From contig NC_054753.1 in the NCBI RefSeq assembly GCF_018143015.1, forward strand, positions 27,111,462 through 27,175,461: a DNA stretch of 64,000 nt, written 5' to 3'. Below the pieces are notes generated by a model. It saw only the letters and a program-made list of their open reading frames with translations, searched no databases and had not been told where the DNA came from. Of the stretch, positions 47,131-59,200 are shown piece after piece; the stretch's first letter is position 1, and every line of letters starts with the position of its first letter. This stretch comes from Lytechinus variegatus. Taxonomy: Eukaryota; Echinodermata; Echinoidea; Temnopleuroida; Toxopneustidae. A program made the position numbers and the translations under genes.

Positions 47131-48535
47131 TAACAAAGTATATACTTCGAGATCCGATTAAGGACTAAGAAGGAGGTTAAACGAAATCCAAGCACTGAGA
47201 ATTAGATCATCTACTCGTAGACCAAGTGGATCGAACGGTCACACAGGTCTACGATCCTTTCAACAAGATTTGTTTTCTTGCAATACATGCGCATGAGAAA
47301 TATGATGTGAATACAGCTCTTCCACATCATGGCCCTGGGAAGCAGGGGTGCTGGGGCATCCCCCAAGAGTTTTCTAGAATTGCTGCGTACGTTACACCGG
47401 GGGGGGGCAGTTAAATGTATTTCTGTATACATGCGTGACCAAATTATTTCCAAACACCGCCTAAACGAGTTTTTTTGTTTGTGCAAAACTACCCCCTGGA
47501 CAAATTTTTTGCGGGCTTTATGTCCCTAAACAAGTTGTCGCCAGAATATGACCCCAGGGGAAAAGCTTGGGAAAAAACAAACCTTAAACCCGTTCGGCCA
47601 GTCTTTAAAAAAAGCTTTGGAAATTAAAAAAAAACGTACCCTAAATACTGATTAACGAGTGCACTTGCGGCCCTCGTCCAAAACTGAACAAAACCCAGCC
47701 CTTTAAACGCGTTTTTGGTCATGCGTGTGTACAGCCATATATTTGACTGCCCCCCCCCCCCCTGATGTTATAAACCATCTAGACGGCACCCCCTGGAAAC
47801 CGGGCTGGTATGCTACATTTTGCCCAGATCACCTTCATTTTGGAGGTTTTTCTTTCTTTTTAATTGTGAAAAATAAATCTGACAATAATCACTTTCATTT
47901 TGGGGTGAAAACCTTTTTTTTTTTTGGGGGGGGGGGCTTGTCGAATCTACCACCACACCAGCAAGTGTTTCTGTTCGAAAATCTTTTCCAGGCTCCTGCT
48001 TTTCCATAAGTACTCAGCATATACTTCTCATAGTCCTCAATGGAATATGTGCTCTTATACCTGACAATTTCCTTAATTAATTATGTAGAAACTAGTATAT
48101 GCCCCTATAGTTTAGCCTTTTCTACAGGGAAAATCGATTCGTTGTTTAATGCTCAGGTGAACTAGTTTCTTTGTATCTCATTGACCGTTCTGAAAGTGAA
48201 AACATTTCAGTGACTTCCTTCTTATTCAAATTTATCGGGAAAGGATGGTTTTCTTTGGGAAACTGCGTATTTCCTATGGCTGGCAGAGGAAACAAACCTG
48301 ATCGTTTCGGGGCCATATTGCACAATAATTATTTGATGATAGCTTTTCCATCCAATTGGAAATTGATGAAATCCTTTATTTTCATTGGCTGATGAACAGT
48401 ATTACAATTGATTGGTGAAGTAACCATGGCAGAGTTTTTATGCAACATTGCCAATTGTTTGTATTGGAATTTAATGTTGATATGTATTGTAATTCGACAT
48501 TGGTCGCTAATTTGATCAACAAAGTTTCAATTGAT

Positions 48536-48543
48536 TATAAATA
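48536..48543 (+). promoter_or_regulatory. TATA box of UGT exon 1a
   Basis: TATAAATA within TTGATTATAAATAC, conserved in copy B. It is 482 bp from the start codon here because of an insertion. Confidence 0.6.
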
Positions 48544-48555
48544 CAATTAGTGCTC

Positions 48556-48840
48556 TACAGTGCATCCCCCAAAATTATGCACATTTGAAATGGCGGCCAA
48601 ATAAAAAATATACCACTTTGGGGAAAACACTTAACATAATGGAAGCTAGTAAAGTGAACTTTCAAATGACACCAACAAGTTAGAAAACTCTTCATGCTTG
48701 AGCGAGCACTGCCCGCTGAAACAAAGGGTATGAAAATTAGGCTGGGTTGGAATTAGCCTTCCATTTTCTTCCAGGTTTTTTTTTGTTTGGAACTTGCAAA
48801 ATTAAGGGTTTTGTAATGAATTAATGATGAACTGTATATG
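48556..48840. repeat. Insertion between TATA box and exon 1a
   Basis: About 285 bp absent from copy B. It contains GAGCGAGCACTGCCCGCTGA, similar to the mariner-like MITE interior, so it is probably a transposon fragment. Confidence 0.55.
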
Positions 48841-49017
48841 GGGTCAGCAAGCATGGCAAGGTCAGCGGAAACGTTTGCAAACCAAAAAGGAGTGAATAAT
48901 GAGTGATCTGTAGAGCTTTACTGTGACTCATTTGATGACAATTTGTTCGGCATTTTCAAAGATTGGCATGATTTGAATAATACCACGAGGAGTCTACAAG
49001 GATTCGCAGCGGGCAGG

Positions 49018-49869
49018 ATGAAACTCGTAACATTCACCAAGTTCACGTTACTGACTATAGCATTCACCTCTTTGACCAATGCTGCCAATATCCTTCTTAC
49101 TGTCTTAGTTCCAGAATTCACCAGCCATTCTAAAAGTATGTCCGCTATAACAGGAGCATTGAGCCGTCGCGGCCACAACGTCACCATCCTAACCTGCTCA
49201 TTTGTAGGAACAAAAGGCTTTCCGATGGACACCTACAACACCGCCCTCCAGTACCGCTTCGATGTTCCTTCCGGACACGAGGCTACCCTGGACAATATGA
49301 TAGAGGATTTCTTTCAGAAGGGTCCGTTAAGTAATATGATAGATATAGGGAGACTGTACTCTTGGATGAGGTTGGCTTGCCAAAGTCTCCTTGAGGACTC
49401 CGCTGTTCTGTATCGGCTGAATGAATCACATTTTGATATCTTGATCGGGGATGTCACTGACGGATGTGATGCGATCCTCAGTAGTTACCTAGGTATACCG
49501 CACATAGCTGTGACGACGACAACCAGATATTTCCTTTTTCACGAACGCCTCTACGGGATTCCAGCGCCTTCATCGTACGTACAATATTCACTCCCCTTAT
49601 CAGATCAGATGACGTTTCTGGAGCGGGTTGCCAGCTTCATGGACCATAACCTTGTCTCGAGATTTTTAGAGTGGGTTCACTTCGGAGCTTTAGACGAGAT
49701 AAAGGACGCACATGGTATTGCTCCAGGACGAAGCACCCAAGAGCTCGTAGGAGATGCAGAGTTGTGGATGTGCATGACAAGCTTTGCCTTTGATTTCCCT
49801 CACCCGACCGCACCCAACTGGGTAGCCATCGGAAATACTGTCGGTGTCCCAGCAAGACCGTTAGACAAG
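49018..49869 (+). CDS. UDP-glucuronosyltransferase alternative first exon 1a
   Basis: The 852-bp exon encodes 284 residues from ATG at 49018. That ATG was preferred to the upstream in-frame ATG (48943) because it begins a signal peptide (MKLVTFTKFTLLTIAFTS) in register with exon 1b. It has the acceptor-binding half of a UGT: the SHSKSMSAI segment with catalytic His37, RRGHNVTIL, and FDILIGDVTDG with catalytic Asp145. It ends ARPLDK|GTAAAC in phase 0, exactly like exon 1b. No downstream UGT exons lie between it and exon 1b. It is either an alternative first exon spliced to the shared exons, or an orphan. Confidence 0.85.
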
Positions 49870-50339
49870 GTAAACTACATGATGAGTATATCCATAGCTT
49901 ATGGCTATACTCACACTTTCTTTCCTGTACACGTGTGGGTGGAGTAAATAAAAGGGGATAAAAGAGTAGATAAAAGTTTTCCAAATTGACATGACTAGAA
50001 TTCAAACCTTTATGAATTGTGATCTATCAAGAATTTTACACACTAGACCCTACATATTCCTAATGCAGTATCGGACTCGACATTGATATTTTGAAATCGA
50101 AATGATGATACTACATAGGCCTACTGAATTCTTGTGAATTCACAATTTTATTTGTAGATATGCGCGAAGCGCTGAGGGAGCCGAATTCAAAGTGACGGAG
50201 AAAGATGAAATATAGAAAGAAGAAAAGGAATGAAAAGGAAAAGTAGAAAAAGATAAGAAGAAGAAGAGAAAGAAGAAGAATACGACAACGAAGAAGACGA
50301 AGAAGTAGATATGATGAAGAGGAAGAAGAAGAAGATTTT

Positions 50340-51170
50340 TTTTACTTTTCTTCAAAATGAAACTTTATTTACAAGCAATACATATATACAGATAAAATAT
50401 CAGAATAATATACTTCGTAAGTACAAATAAGGATTCATTGAAAACAAACCAAGAAATAACGTTAAAAAACCAGCAAAGTAACAGTAGGCCTACATTCCTA
50501 CATTCAAAATTACCAAACTACCTCAAAAGAAGTCCCGACAGAACAAAGGGCATTGTTCACGCACCATCGCTTTGAGAAGGCAGTATCGTTATTTCATAAC
50601 TTTAAAAAACTCATAATCAAGAAAAATCCTGCTTTTCAATTTGTATTTCCAAACCAATACGGGATCTGAAAGATTCAAAGTACGATACAGCCAATAAATG
50701 GTACTTTGAAACTAATTAACAAAAAGTAACATAAACGCACGGCTTCCTTGCAGCGGCACGAAGCATGAGGAACCAGTGCCCAGAATAAATCGAAGTCGAT
50801 ATTTTTGTTCGGAATGAGTCGCTGAATCAGACGATGTAAAACGTTGAGGGATTCTTGGCAGGCCGGGCACTATATGAATAGATGGATGATGGTCCCAGTC
50901 TCACCGCACCATCTGCACTGAATCGGAATGTCCTTATTAAAACGATGAAGAACTGGTAAAGACGGCAAAACATTGTGGAGTAGCTTGTACTGTGGGTCTT
51001 CGTCCTTTTTTATAGTTGGTGGGGCAGATATTTCTGTCCAGTTTATTTTCTTGCTACTTGAGATAATTCCATTTCATGCCGGAATGAAGGAAATGATGAA
51101 TCATAATTGTTCAATCAGCGTTTCAATGCACGATAAATAGATTCTGTAGATAGTTCAGCTGTAGCTGTCC
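50340..51170 (-). pseudogene. LINE 3' fragment with zf-RVT motif
   Basis: The minus strand reads DEDPQYKLLHNVLPSL, then IQCRWCGETGTIIHLFI, a stop, then CPACQES. The Cys-x2-Cys ... His ... Cys arrangement is the zf-RVT domain found at the end of many LINE ORF2 proteins. It fills the gap between the two UGT duplication units. Confidence 0.72.
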
Positions 51171-52215
51171 CTCTGTTAACAAAGTATATTTAAGGACTAA
51201 GAGGGAGGTTAGAAGAAATCCTAACACTGAGAATTAGACCATCTACTCGTAGATCAAGTGGATCGAACTGTCACACAGGTCTACGATCCTTTCAACAAGA
51301 TTTGTTCTTGCAATACATGCGCATGGGAAATATGATGTGAGTACAGCTCTTCCACATCATGGCACTGGGAAGTGGGGTGCTGAAACACCCCCCCCCCAAG
51401 AGTTTTCTGGGGGTGCTGCGTATCTAATACAACATCTAGACAGAATCCCCTGGAAATCGGGCTGGTATGCTACATTTTGCCCAAATCACCTTCATTTTGG
51501 AGAATTTTTCTTTCTTTCTTTTTACTTGTAAATTTTTTTTGAAAATCTGACTGTAATCACTTTCATTTTGGAGTGAAAACTTTTTATTTTATTATTATTA
51601 TTATTGTTATTATTCGGGGGGGGGGCGCTTGTGGAATCTACTTCCGAACCAGCAAGGGTTTTCTGTTCGAAAATCTTTCCCAGGCCCATAAGTACTCTTC
51701 CATTAGCACTCAGCATATACTTCTCATAGTCCTTACTGGAATATGCGCCCTTGTACCTGACAATTTCCTTAATAAATTATGGAGAAAATATAAGACCCAC
51801 TAGTCTAACCTTTTCTACAGAAAATATCGATTTCGTTTTTCTAAAAATCAGATGAACTACTTACTTTGTATCTCAATGACCGTTCTGACCCCGAAAATAT
51901 TTTAGTGACTTCCTTCTTGGTCAAATTTATCGGGCAAGGACGGTTTTCTTTGGGAAATCGCAGGTTCACTATTGGCTGGCTGATGAATCAACCTGTGCGT
52001 TTCGGGGCCTTATTGATGACTTTTCCATCCAATTGCGAATCCTTGATTTTCATTGGCTGATGACCAGTATTACAATTGGCTGGTAAAGTTACCTTGACGG
52101 CATTTTTATGCAACATGGACCTTTGTTTGTATGTCAATTTCAATTGAAATTCAATGTAGATTTATGTTGTAATTCCACATTGGTCGCTAATTTGATCAAT
52201 GAAGATTCAATTGAT

Positions 52216-52223
52216 TATAAATA
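52216..52223 (+). promoter_or_regulatory. TATA box of UGT exon 1b
   Basis: TATAAATA in TTGATTATAAATACGAGG, 187 bp before the start codon. Confidence 0.65.
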
Positions 52224-52402
52224 CGAGGAGTGCTGTATGGGATCAGCGGAAACGTTTGCAAACCAAAAAGGAGTGAATAATGAGTGATCTGTAGAGCTAC
52301 TGTATATTGTTTCCTATGGTTCCTTTGATGGTAATTTGTTCGATGGATTGGCATGATTTGAAGAATACCACGAGGAGTCTACAGGGAATCGCCGCGGGCA
52401 AG

Positions 52403-53254
52403 ATGAAACTCGTAACAATCACCAAGTTCACCTTACTGACTTTAGCTGTCACCTCTTTGACCAATGCTGCAAATATCCTTGTTACTGTCTTAGTTCCAGA
52501 AAAAAGCAGCCATTCTATAAGCATGTCCGCTATAACAGAAGCATTGAGCCGTCGCGGCCACAACGTCACCATCCTGACCTGCTCATTTGTAGGAACAGAA
52601 GGCTTTCCGATGGACACCTACAACACCGCTATCCAGTTCCACTTCGATGTTCCTTCAGATTACGAGGCCGCCCTGGACACCATGATAGAGGACTTCTTTC
52701 AGAAGGATCTGTTAAGTAATATGATAGATATAGGGAAACTGTACTCTTGGATGAGGTTACGTTGCCAAAGTCTCTTTGAGGACTCTGCTGCTCTGTATCG
52801 GCTGAATGAATCACATTTTGATATCCTGATCGGGGATGTCACTGACGGATGTGATGCGATCCTCAGTAGTTACCTAGGTATACCGCACATAGCTGTGACG
52901 ACGACAACCAGATATTTCCTTTTTCACGAACGCCTCTACGGGATTCCAGCGCCTTCATCGTACGTACAATATTCACTCCCCTTATCAGATCAGATGACGT
53001 TTCTGGAGCGGGTTGCCAGCTTCATGGACCATAACCTTGTCTCGAGATTTTTAGAGTGGGTTCACTTCGGTGCTTTAGACGAGATAAAGGATGCACATGG
53101 TATTGCTCCAGGACGAAGCACACAGGAGCTCGTAGGAGATGCAGAGTTGTGGATGTGCATGACAAGCTTTGCCTTTGATTTCCCTCACCCAACCGCACCC
53201 AACTGGGTAGCTATCGGAAATACTGTCGGTGTCCCAGCAAGACCGTTAGACAAG
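52403..53254 (+). CDS. UGT exon 1b
   Basis: 284 residues from a signal peptide (MKLVTITKFTLLTLAVTS) to VPARPLDK, with donor AAG|GTAAAC. It carries the acceptor-binding domain. It differs from exon 1a mainly before residue 130. Confidence 0.93.
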
Positions 53255-56200
53255 GTAAACTACATGATGAGTATATCCATAGCTTGTGGCTATACTCATA
53301 CTTTCTTTCCTGTACACGTGTTGGTGGAGCAAATGCAAGTGTGGATGAACGTTTTTCAAATTGATATGACTAGCATTCACACCTACATGAATTGTGATCT
53401 ATCAAGAATTTTACAACCCAGACCCTACGCAGTATTGGAGTCGACGTTGATATTTTGAAATCGAAATGATAATAATACATACAGAATTCTCGTGAATTAA
53501 CAATTTCATTTGTAGACGGAGAAAGATGAAATATAGGAAGAAGAAAAGGAAGAAGAATAATAAGAAGGAGGAGGAGGAGGGGAGCAAGAAAAAGAAGAAG
53601 AAATAGAAGAAGAAGAAGAAGGAGGAGGAGGAGAAGGAGGAGGAGGAGGAGAAGAAGAAAAAGAAGAAGAAATAGAAGAAGAAGAAGAAGGAGGAGGAGG
53701 AGGAGGAGAAGGAAAAGAAGAAGAAGACGAAATGGAGAAGAAAATAAACAACAACTTCAAGAAGAAGAAGGAAGAAAAAGGAGGAGGAGTAGAAGAAGAA
53801 GAAGAAGAAGGAGGAGGAGGAGAAGAAGAAAAAGAAGAAGAAATAGAAGAAGAAGAAGAAGGAGGAGGAGAAGGAAGAGAAGAAGAAGACCAAATGGAGA
53901 AGAAGATGAACACTAACAACTTCAAGAAGGAAAAGGAGGAAAAGAAGAAGAGGGAGAAGAAGAATTCTTGAATATGACTGTATTGAGGCTACAATATGTC
54001 GATTATACTCAATAACTCTACGCGTGTATAGGGTAGACACGATTAAGTTAAGTTGATCCTCATAATTTTTTTTCTCTCATCTTTTGTAGAAATACGAAGA
54101 ATTTATTGAGGGTTCTGGAGAACATGGTTTCATCATATTCTCACTGGTAAGATATTTCCAATAATCTTTATAACGACTTCCAATTATTTTTGTAATAAAA
54201 ATAACAATATCAATAATTTATCCCCCAAATTATACTCGTTTTTTACGAAGTAAGAATGCTCGTCTGAAAATTGTACTTTATTTGTATTACTTTATATATC
54301 TTGGTATAATGTTTTGAATGGAATAAAGAATTGAATTTGAATTTGAAATAATAATGATAATAATAAGAAGAATAATATAGGATTTGTATAGCGCACGTAT
54401 CCATCTTGCTAGGTGCTCAAGGCGCTCCCTTATTACCCCGGCTTAGCTAGTCTACCGATTCTGGTGTGCACAGCTTTTGAGGAATTACTTCCTGCCGGTA
54501 CCCATCTACCTCACCTGGGTCGAGTGCAACACAGTGCGGATAAATTTCTTGCTGAAGGAAAACACGCCATGGCTAGGATTCGAACCCTCGACCCTCTGTT
54601 TGAAAGGCGAGAGTCAGAACGAGACCAAGGCGCACATACATGATTGTCAATTCTGGATACATTCAAATTATAGGGGTACTTCTGGGTGACAATAATGTTT
54701 GGAACAAATAAAAGTAAAATCAGAGAACAAAATACTGACCATTTCATCCAAATCGGAGAAGGGATAAAACAAAGACATGGCATTTTATAAAAGAAAATCT
54801 TGAATTGTGTCAGTGAAACAGTTGTATGCGTTTCTTCATGAATATTATTTGTGTTCTTTCTTTTCTAAATTTCGTTTATTTCACATTTCTCATTTAACAT
54901 TCGATTTAGATTTAAAGAAAAACCAACAATAATGCCTAACTTATTATAAACAACTGAAAAGTAAATATATGTCATAATTTTGATTTTGATGCACAGATCC
55001 CTCCCCGTGATCTACCTAATATACACAGTTTTATATTTCATCATCATCATTTTACGTGCACATGTCATGTTCGATCATAAAGAGTTACCCTTTTTTCATA
55101 AAAAAAAAAATCTCACCTTAAAGGAGAATGAAACCATTGGAACAAGATAGCTTGTGTGAAAACAGAAAAATCAAAGAAACAGATCAACAAAAGTTTGAGA
55201 AAAGTCGGACAAATAATGAGAAAGTTATGAGCATTTGAATATTGCGATCACTAATGCTATGGAGATAGCAAATTGGCAATGTGACAAAGATGTGTGATGT
55301 CACTTGTGAACAACTCTCCCCATTATTTCACTTGAATTGCCTCTTTTATCACATCTATCCATGAATCCATGACACATGCTCCGGCGACGATTGCTCCGGT
55401 GACAAATGCTCCCCAAAATGCGACATTTGCTCCGCGACATTTGCTCCTCGACATTTGCTCCGCCGACATTTGCTCCGCCGACATTTGCTCCGCCGACATT
55501 TGCTCCGCCGACTGTTGCTCCGCCGAAATTTGCTCCGCCGACTGTTGCTCCGCCGACATTTGCTCCGCCGACAGTTGCTCCGCCGACAGTTGCTCCGCCG
55601 ACGGTTACTCCGCCGACAGTTGCTCCACCGACAATTGCTCCACATTTAGCGACAAATGCTCCGGCGACAAATGCTACCTGAACGACACATGCTCCGGCGA
55701 CAATTGCTCCGCCAATATTTGCTCCGCATGTAGGGACAGTTGCTCCACCGACATTTGCTCCGCATGTAGGGACAAATGCTCCGCCAATAATTGCTCCGTC
55801 CACAATTGCTCCATCGACAGTTTCTCGGCATGTTGCTTTAAAAAAATAAATATAAGACCTAAAAAAAATACCTGCGACAAATGCTCCTCGAATAACAATT
55901 GCTCTGCTCACGATTGCTCTACCGACAGTTACTAGGCCTAAAAGAAGACAAGACACTTGCTCTGACGAAAATATTTGTTACATCCTTTTGCGTTACATAC
56001 TTTTTTGTATTGTTTTGTTTTTCCATTCAAGTTGTTGTGCCACTTTATATCATAGGCGGATCCAGGGGCGAGGGGCCCGGGTCCCCCCTATTGGCAGAGC
56101 AAAAAAAAAAGAGAATAAGGGGGAAAAAGAAGAAAAAAAAAGGGAAAAGAGAGAAAAAAGAAGAGGAAGACAAGTGAAAGACTTGGAAAATAAAAAGAAT

Positions 56201-59200
56201 CTTTCATATTTCACTATATAAAATTTTCGCTCGCACTTCGTGCTCGCATTGCCTGTTTGATTTTCATAATTATCTTGTTCAATATGGAGCTTAAATATCA
56301 CGTTTGGAAGTCAATATGTAAAAGATATTTCGCCGCGGATATCGAACTTTCATTATTTTGTTTGATTTACAAATTGATTGTTTTAAAGTGATTTTTAAAA
56401 ATGTTAGTTTTACGATCTGAACATTAATATTTTCTGCTCGTGCTGCACGCTTGCAAATGTTAACTTATCAGTTACCTTTATTAATTTCGTGTATTCCATA
56501 CAGTTTTCAAAGTATCCCTTTGCAGGTCTGATAGTCAAAACGTATCAGCTAGCGCTGCACGCTCGCATTTTTATTGGCAAGTAATGTATGTCTCAATATT
56601 GATTATACAACAAGCTTCTTAAAATCCACATTTTGTGATAGTCTATCAAAAGTTTCGGCTCGCGATTTGCGCTTGCATTAATTGTTAAAATGTATTCACT
56701 CATTCATCTTATTCATAATTACCAAAAGTTCTAAATGTCCTAAAAGAGATAGGAGAAGATGGGAGAGGTTGTAAAAGAAATAAGGAACAGATGTCATTAA
56801 TGTAGAGAGAGAGAGAAAAAAAATTTAGTACAGGAGGAGAGAGGGACGGGGGAGAAAGTGGTTTTCAAGGAAAGAAAGGGAGAAATAATCGAGATAAAAG
56901 CGCTGATGGGAAATTTAAGTTCAGCCAAACTATTTCTTTTCGCTGAGCAATTCAATTAGGAATGTTAAAAAGTATAGAATAATGATGAAAACCATACAGC
57001 TTTGGAAAAGAAGCGTTGTTAGTTTTACAAAAAAAAAAAAATTCAGTGGATAGCATTTTCGGCAGAGCTATTATCAGAGGAGCATTTGTCCCTACATGCG
57101 GAGCAAATGTCGGCGGAGCAACTGTCCCTTCATGCGGAGCAAATATTGGCGGAGCAATTGTCGCCGGAGCATGTGTCGTTCGGGTAGCATTTATCGCCGG
57201 AGCATTTGTCGCTAAATGTGGAGCAAATGTCTGTGGAGCAACTGTCGGCGGAGTAACTGTCGGCGGAGCAATTGTCGGTGGAGCAACTGTCGGCGGAGCA
57301 ACAGTCGGCGGAGCAACTGTCGGCGGAGCAACAGTCGGCGGAGCAAATATCGGCGGAGCAAATGTCGGCGGAGCAAATGTCGACGGAGCAAATGTCGAGG
57401 AGCAAATGTCGCGGAGCAAATGTCGCATTTTGGGGAGCATTTGTTACCGGAGCAATCGTCGCCGGAGCATGTGTCGGGTTACCCTATCCATAGATCATGT
57501 GTTCTTTCTACATGAGAGCATGTAATACATATTTTTTAAGAATACATCATGGATAAAGAGTTTGTATCATCATAAGAAAAAGCAAAAAGAGACATTTTGA
57601 GGGTATTTTATAGTCCACCAAAGGGAAAGTTGTTCATCAGTGACATCACACATCCTTGTCGCATTGCCAATGGGAGGATCTCCATAGCATTAGTGATTGC
57701 AATATTCAAAAGCTCATAAATTTCTCATTATTTGTCCGATTTTTCTCAAACTTTCTTTATTCTTATTCTTTGATTTTTCTGTTTCTACACAAGCCTATTT
57801 GTTCCAAAGGTTTCATTCCCCTTTAACCGCTAGATACTAATAACTATGGAGGCGCTTTCCTCCATAGACTAACCTTCAGTTAAAATTTGTGTCTTCTCTC
57901 GTACGCCAGGGCTCTTATTTTACCCGTGTGCCACTACGTATGGCAGAGGTCTTCGCCAGAGTTTTCAGTGAGCTTCCACAAAGAGTGATCTGGCGGTATA
58001 TTGGGCCACGCCCCCGTTACCTTGGCAATAACACGTTGATCGTAGACTGGATACCACAGAACGACCTACTTGGTAAGCTGCTCTATATACTGGCGTACAG
58101 ATTAGCGTTGCCATTAAAAATTTTTGGGATTTCCAGGAACATTTGGGGATAAAAGAATATTGTAGGATTAAACAACATTTCTGGTTTGGGGGTCTGTTTA
58201 AGGGGATTTTAGAAGATTTTGTTGAAAAGCAAAAAAAAAATGTATATTATTTTTCAGATTTATAACGTCCGACGATAACGCTAATAATATACGATCTACT
58301 GTAGATAGTTAACACAGATATTGTGCATCAGCGATCTAGTTAGTGGGCAACGAAAAAATTGTGATTTGAAAAATTTGGAATTCAATTTGGGGAATTATCT
58401 AGTGCCTTTTGGGGATTTTCTTAAGCTTTCGGACCTGACAACACTGGTACATATGGGGGCGCAAGGAGGAGGGGGTGACTGGACCCCAAATTTATCTCAA
58501 CCTTGGAATATAGGGCGAAAGGGGCGAAAATGTAATGAAAATGGGGTGATATATTATATTTTCTGAATATTACGACGAAATCTATCTCAGAATCGGATTT
58601 GTGTATTCAAAAGGTCAAAATTTTGGTTCGCTTGATCGATAAATTTTGCCCTGTACGCCATATCTTGCCCCAGGCCTTCATTTTTTTTTAAACTCATTGT
58701 GCTACCGAAACGTTCGACTTTGTTATAAAAAGAATAATTTGTTCGTTCTGTTGCCCCCCATTGAAGAATACGCCAACGCACCATACAAAATGCTGCTCAA
58801 AACAGTGACAAGACATTTTGCTCTTGTGAAATTCGCCCCTGTCTTAATATCTCAGAGGGCATAGCGTTAGAGTTAGGATTGTAATAGAGTATTCGGTTTC
58901 AGAATTATGCTAAGATAAGTATTACAGGTTCGAAGGTTAGGTTTTAGGCCAATGTTTAGCTTAGCGTACAGGTTTTCCAGCGGAGCCATTGTCGTCGGAA
59001 ACATGTCACAGAACCGCTAAAAATAAGCGTCTAGATGATTTACTCAAACTGGAGGGGAAAATAATAATAGATGGGATGATCATGCCCCCCCCCCCCCCCC
59101 CCCACACACACACCCTCACGGCGAAGAAAGCAACAATTATGCAATTTGTAGTTCCTGCTTCCTTCCTTATACCTAGGTCACATTTGCTCTACTGTAGTCG

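Larger units (their letters stand above)
47131..50250 (+). repeat. Tandem segmental duplication, copy A (UGT first exon 1a)
   Basis: Starts at AACAAAGTATAT and GGACTAAG-GGAGGTTA, includes ATCTACTCGTAGA-CAAGTGG, the TATA box, exon 1a, and intron DNA to a GACGGAGAAAGATGAAATATA block. Order and orientation equal copy B. It is longer because of insertions, for example at 48556-48840. Confidence 0.88.
51179..53560 (+). repeat. Tandem segmental duplication, copy B (UGT first exon 1b)
   Basis: It begins AACAAAGTATAT, then TTAAGGACTAAGAGGGAGG, and ends in the GACGGAGAAAGATGAAATATA block, in the same order as copy A. The second half of the coding exon is almost identical to copy A, while flanks and the first half have diverged more. 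Confidence 0.88.
55122..57822. mobile_element. TTAA-flanked element carrying inverted minisatellites
   Basis: The ends AGGAGAATGAAACCATTGGA and CCAAAGGTTTCATTCCCCT are inverted and flanked by TTAA (55118-55121 and 57823-57826). About 250 bp at each end match the small MITE at 31109-31692. The inserted middle consists of two inverted 15-bp repeat arrays and about 1.2 kb between them. It sits in UGT intron 2. Confidence 0.8.

Noticed and set aside
53411..54040. 209-residue minus-strand ORF rich in Phe and Ser
   Set aside because: It is a translation of the GAA/GGA polypurine tract.
55300..57525. Several long ORFs (APPTF or GGANVGG repeats)
   Set aside because: A 15-bp tandem repeat keeps all six frames open; there is no start context, domain or splice evidence.
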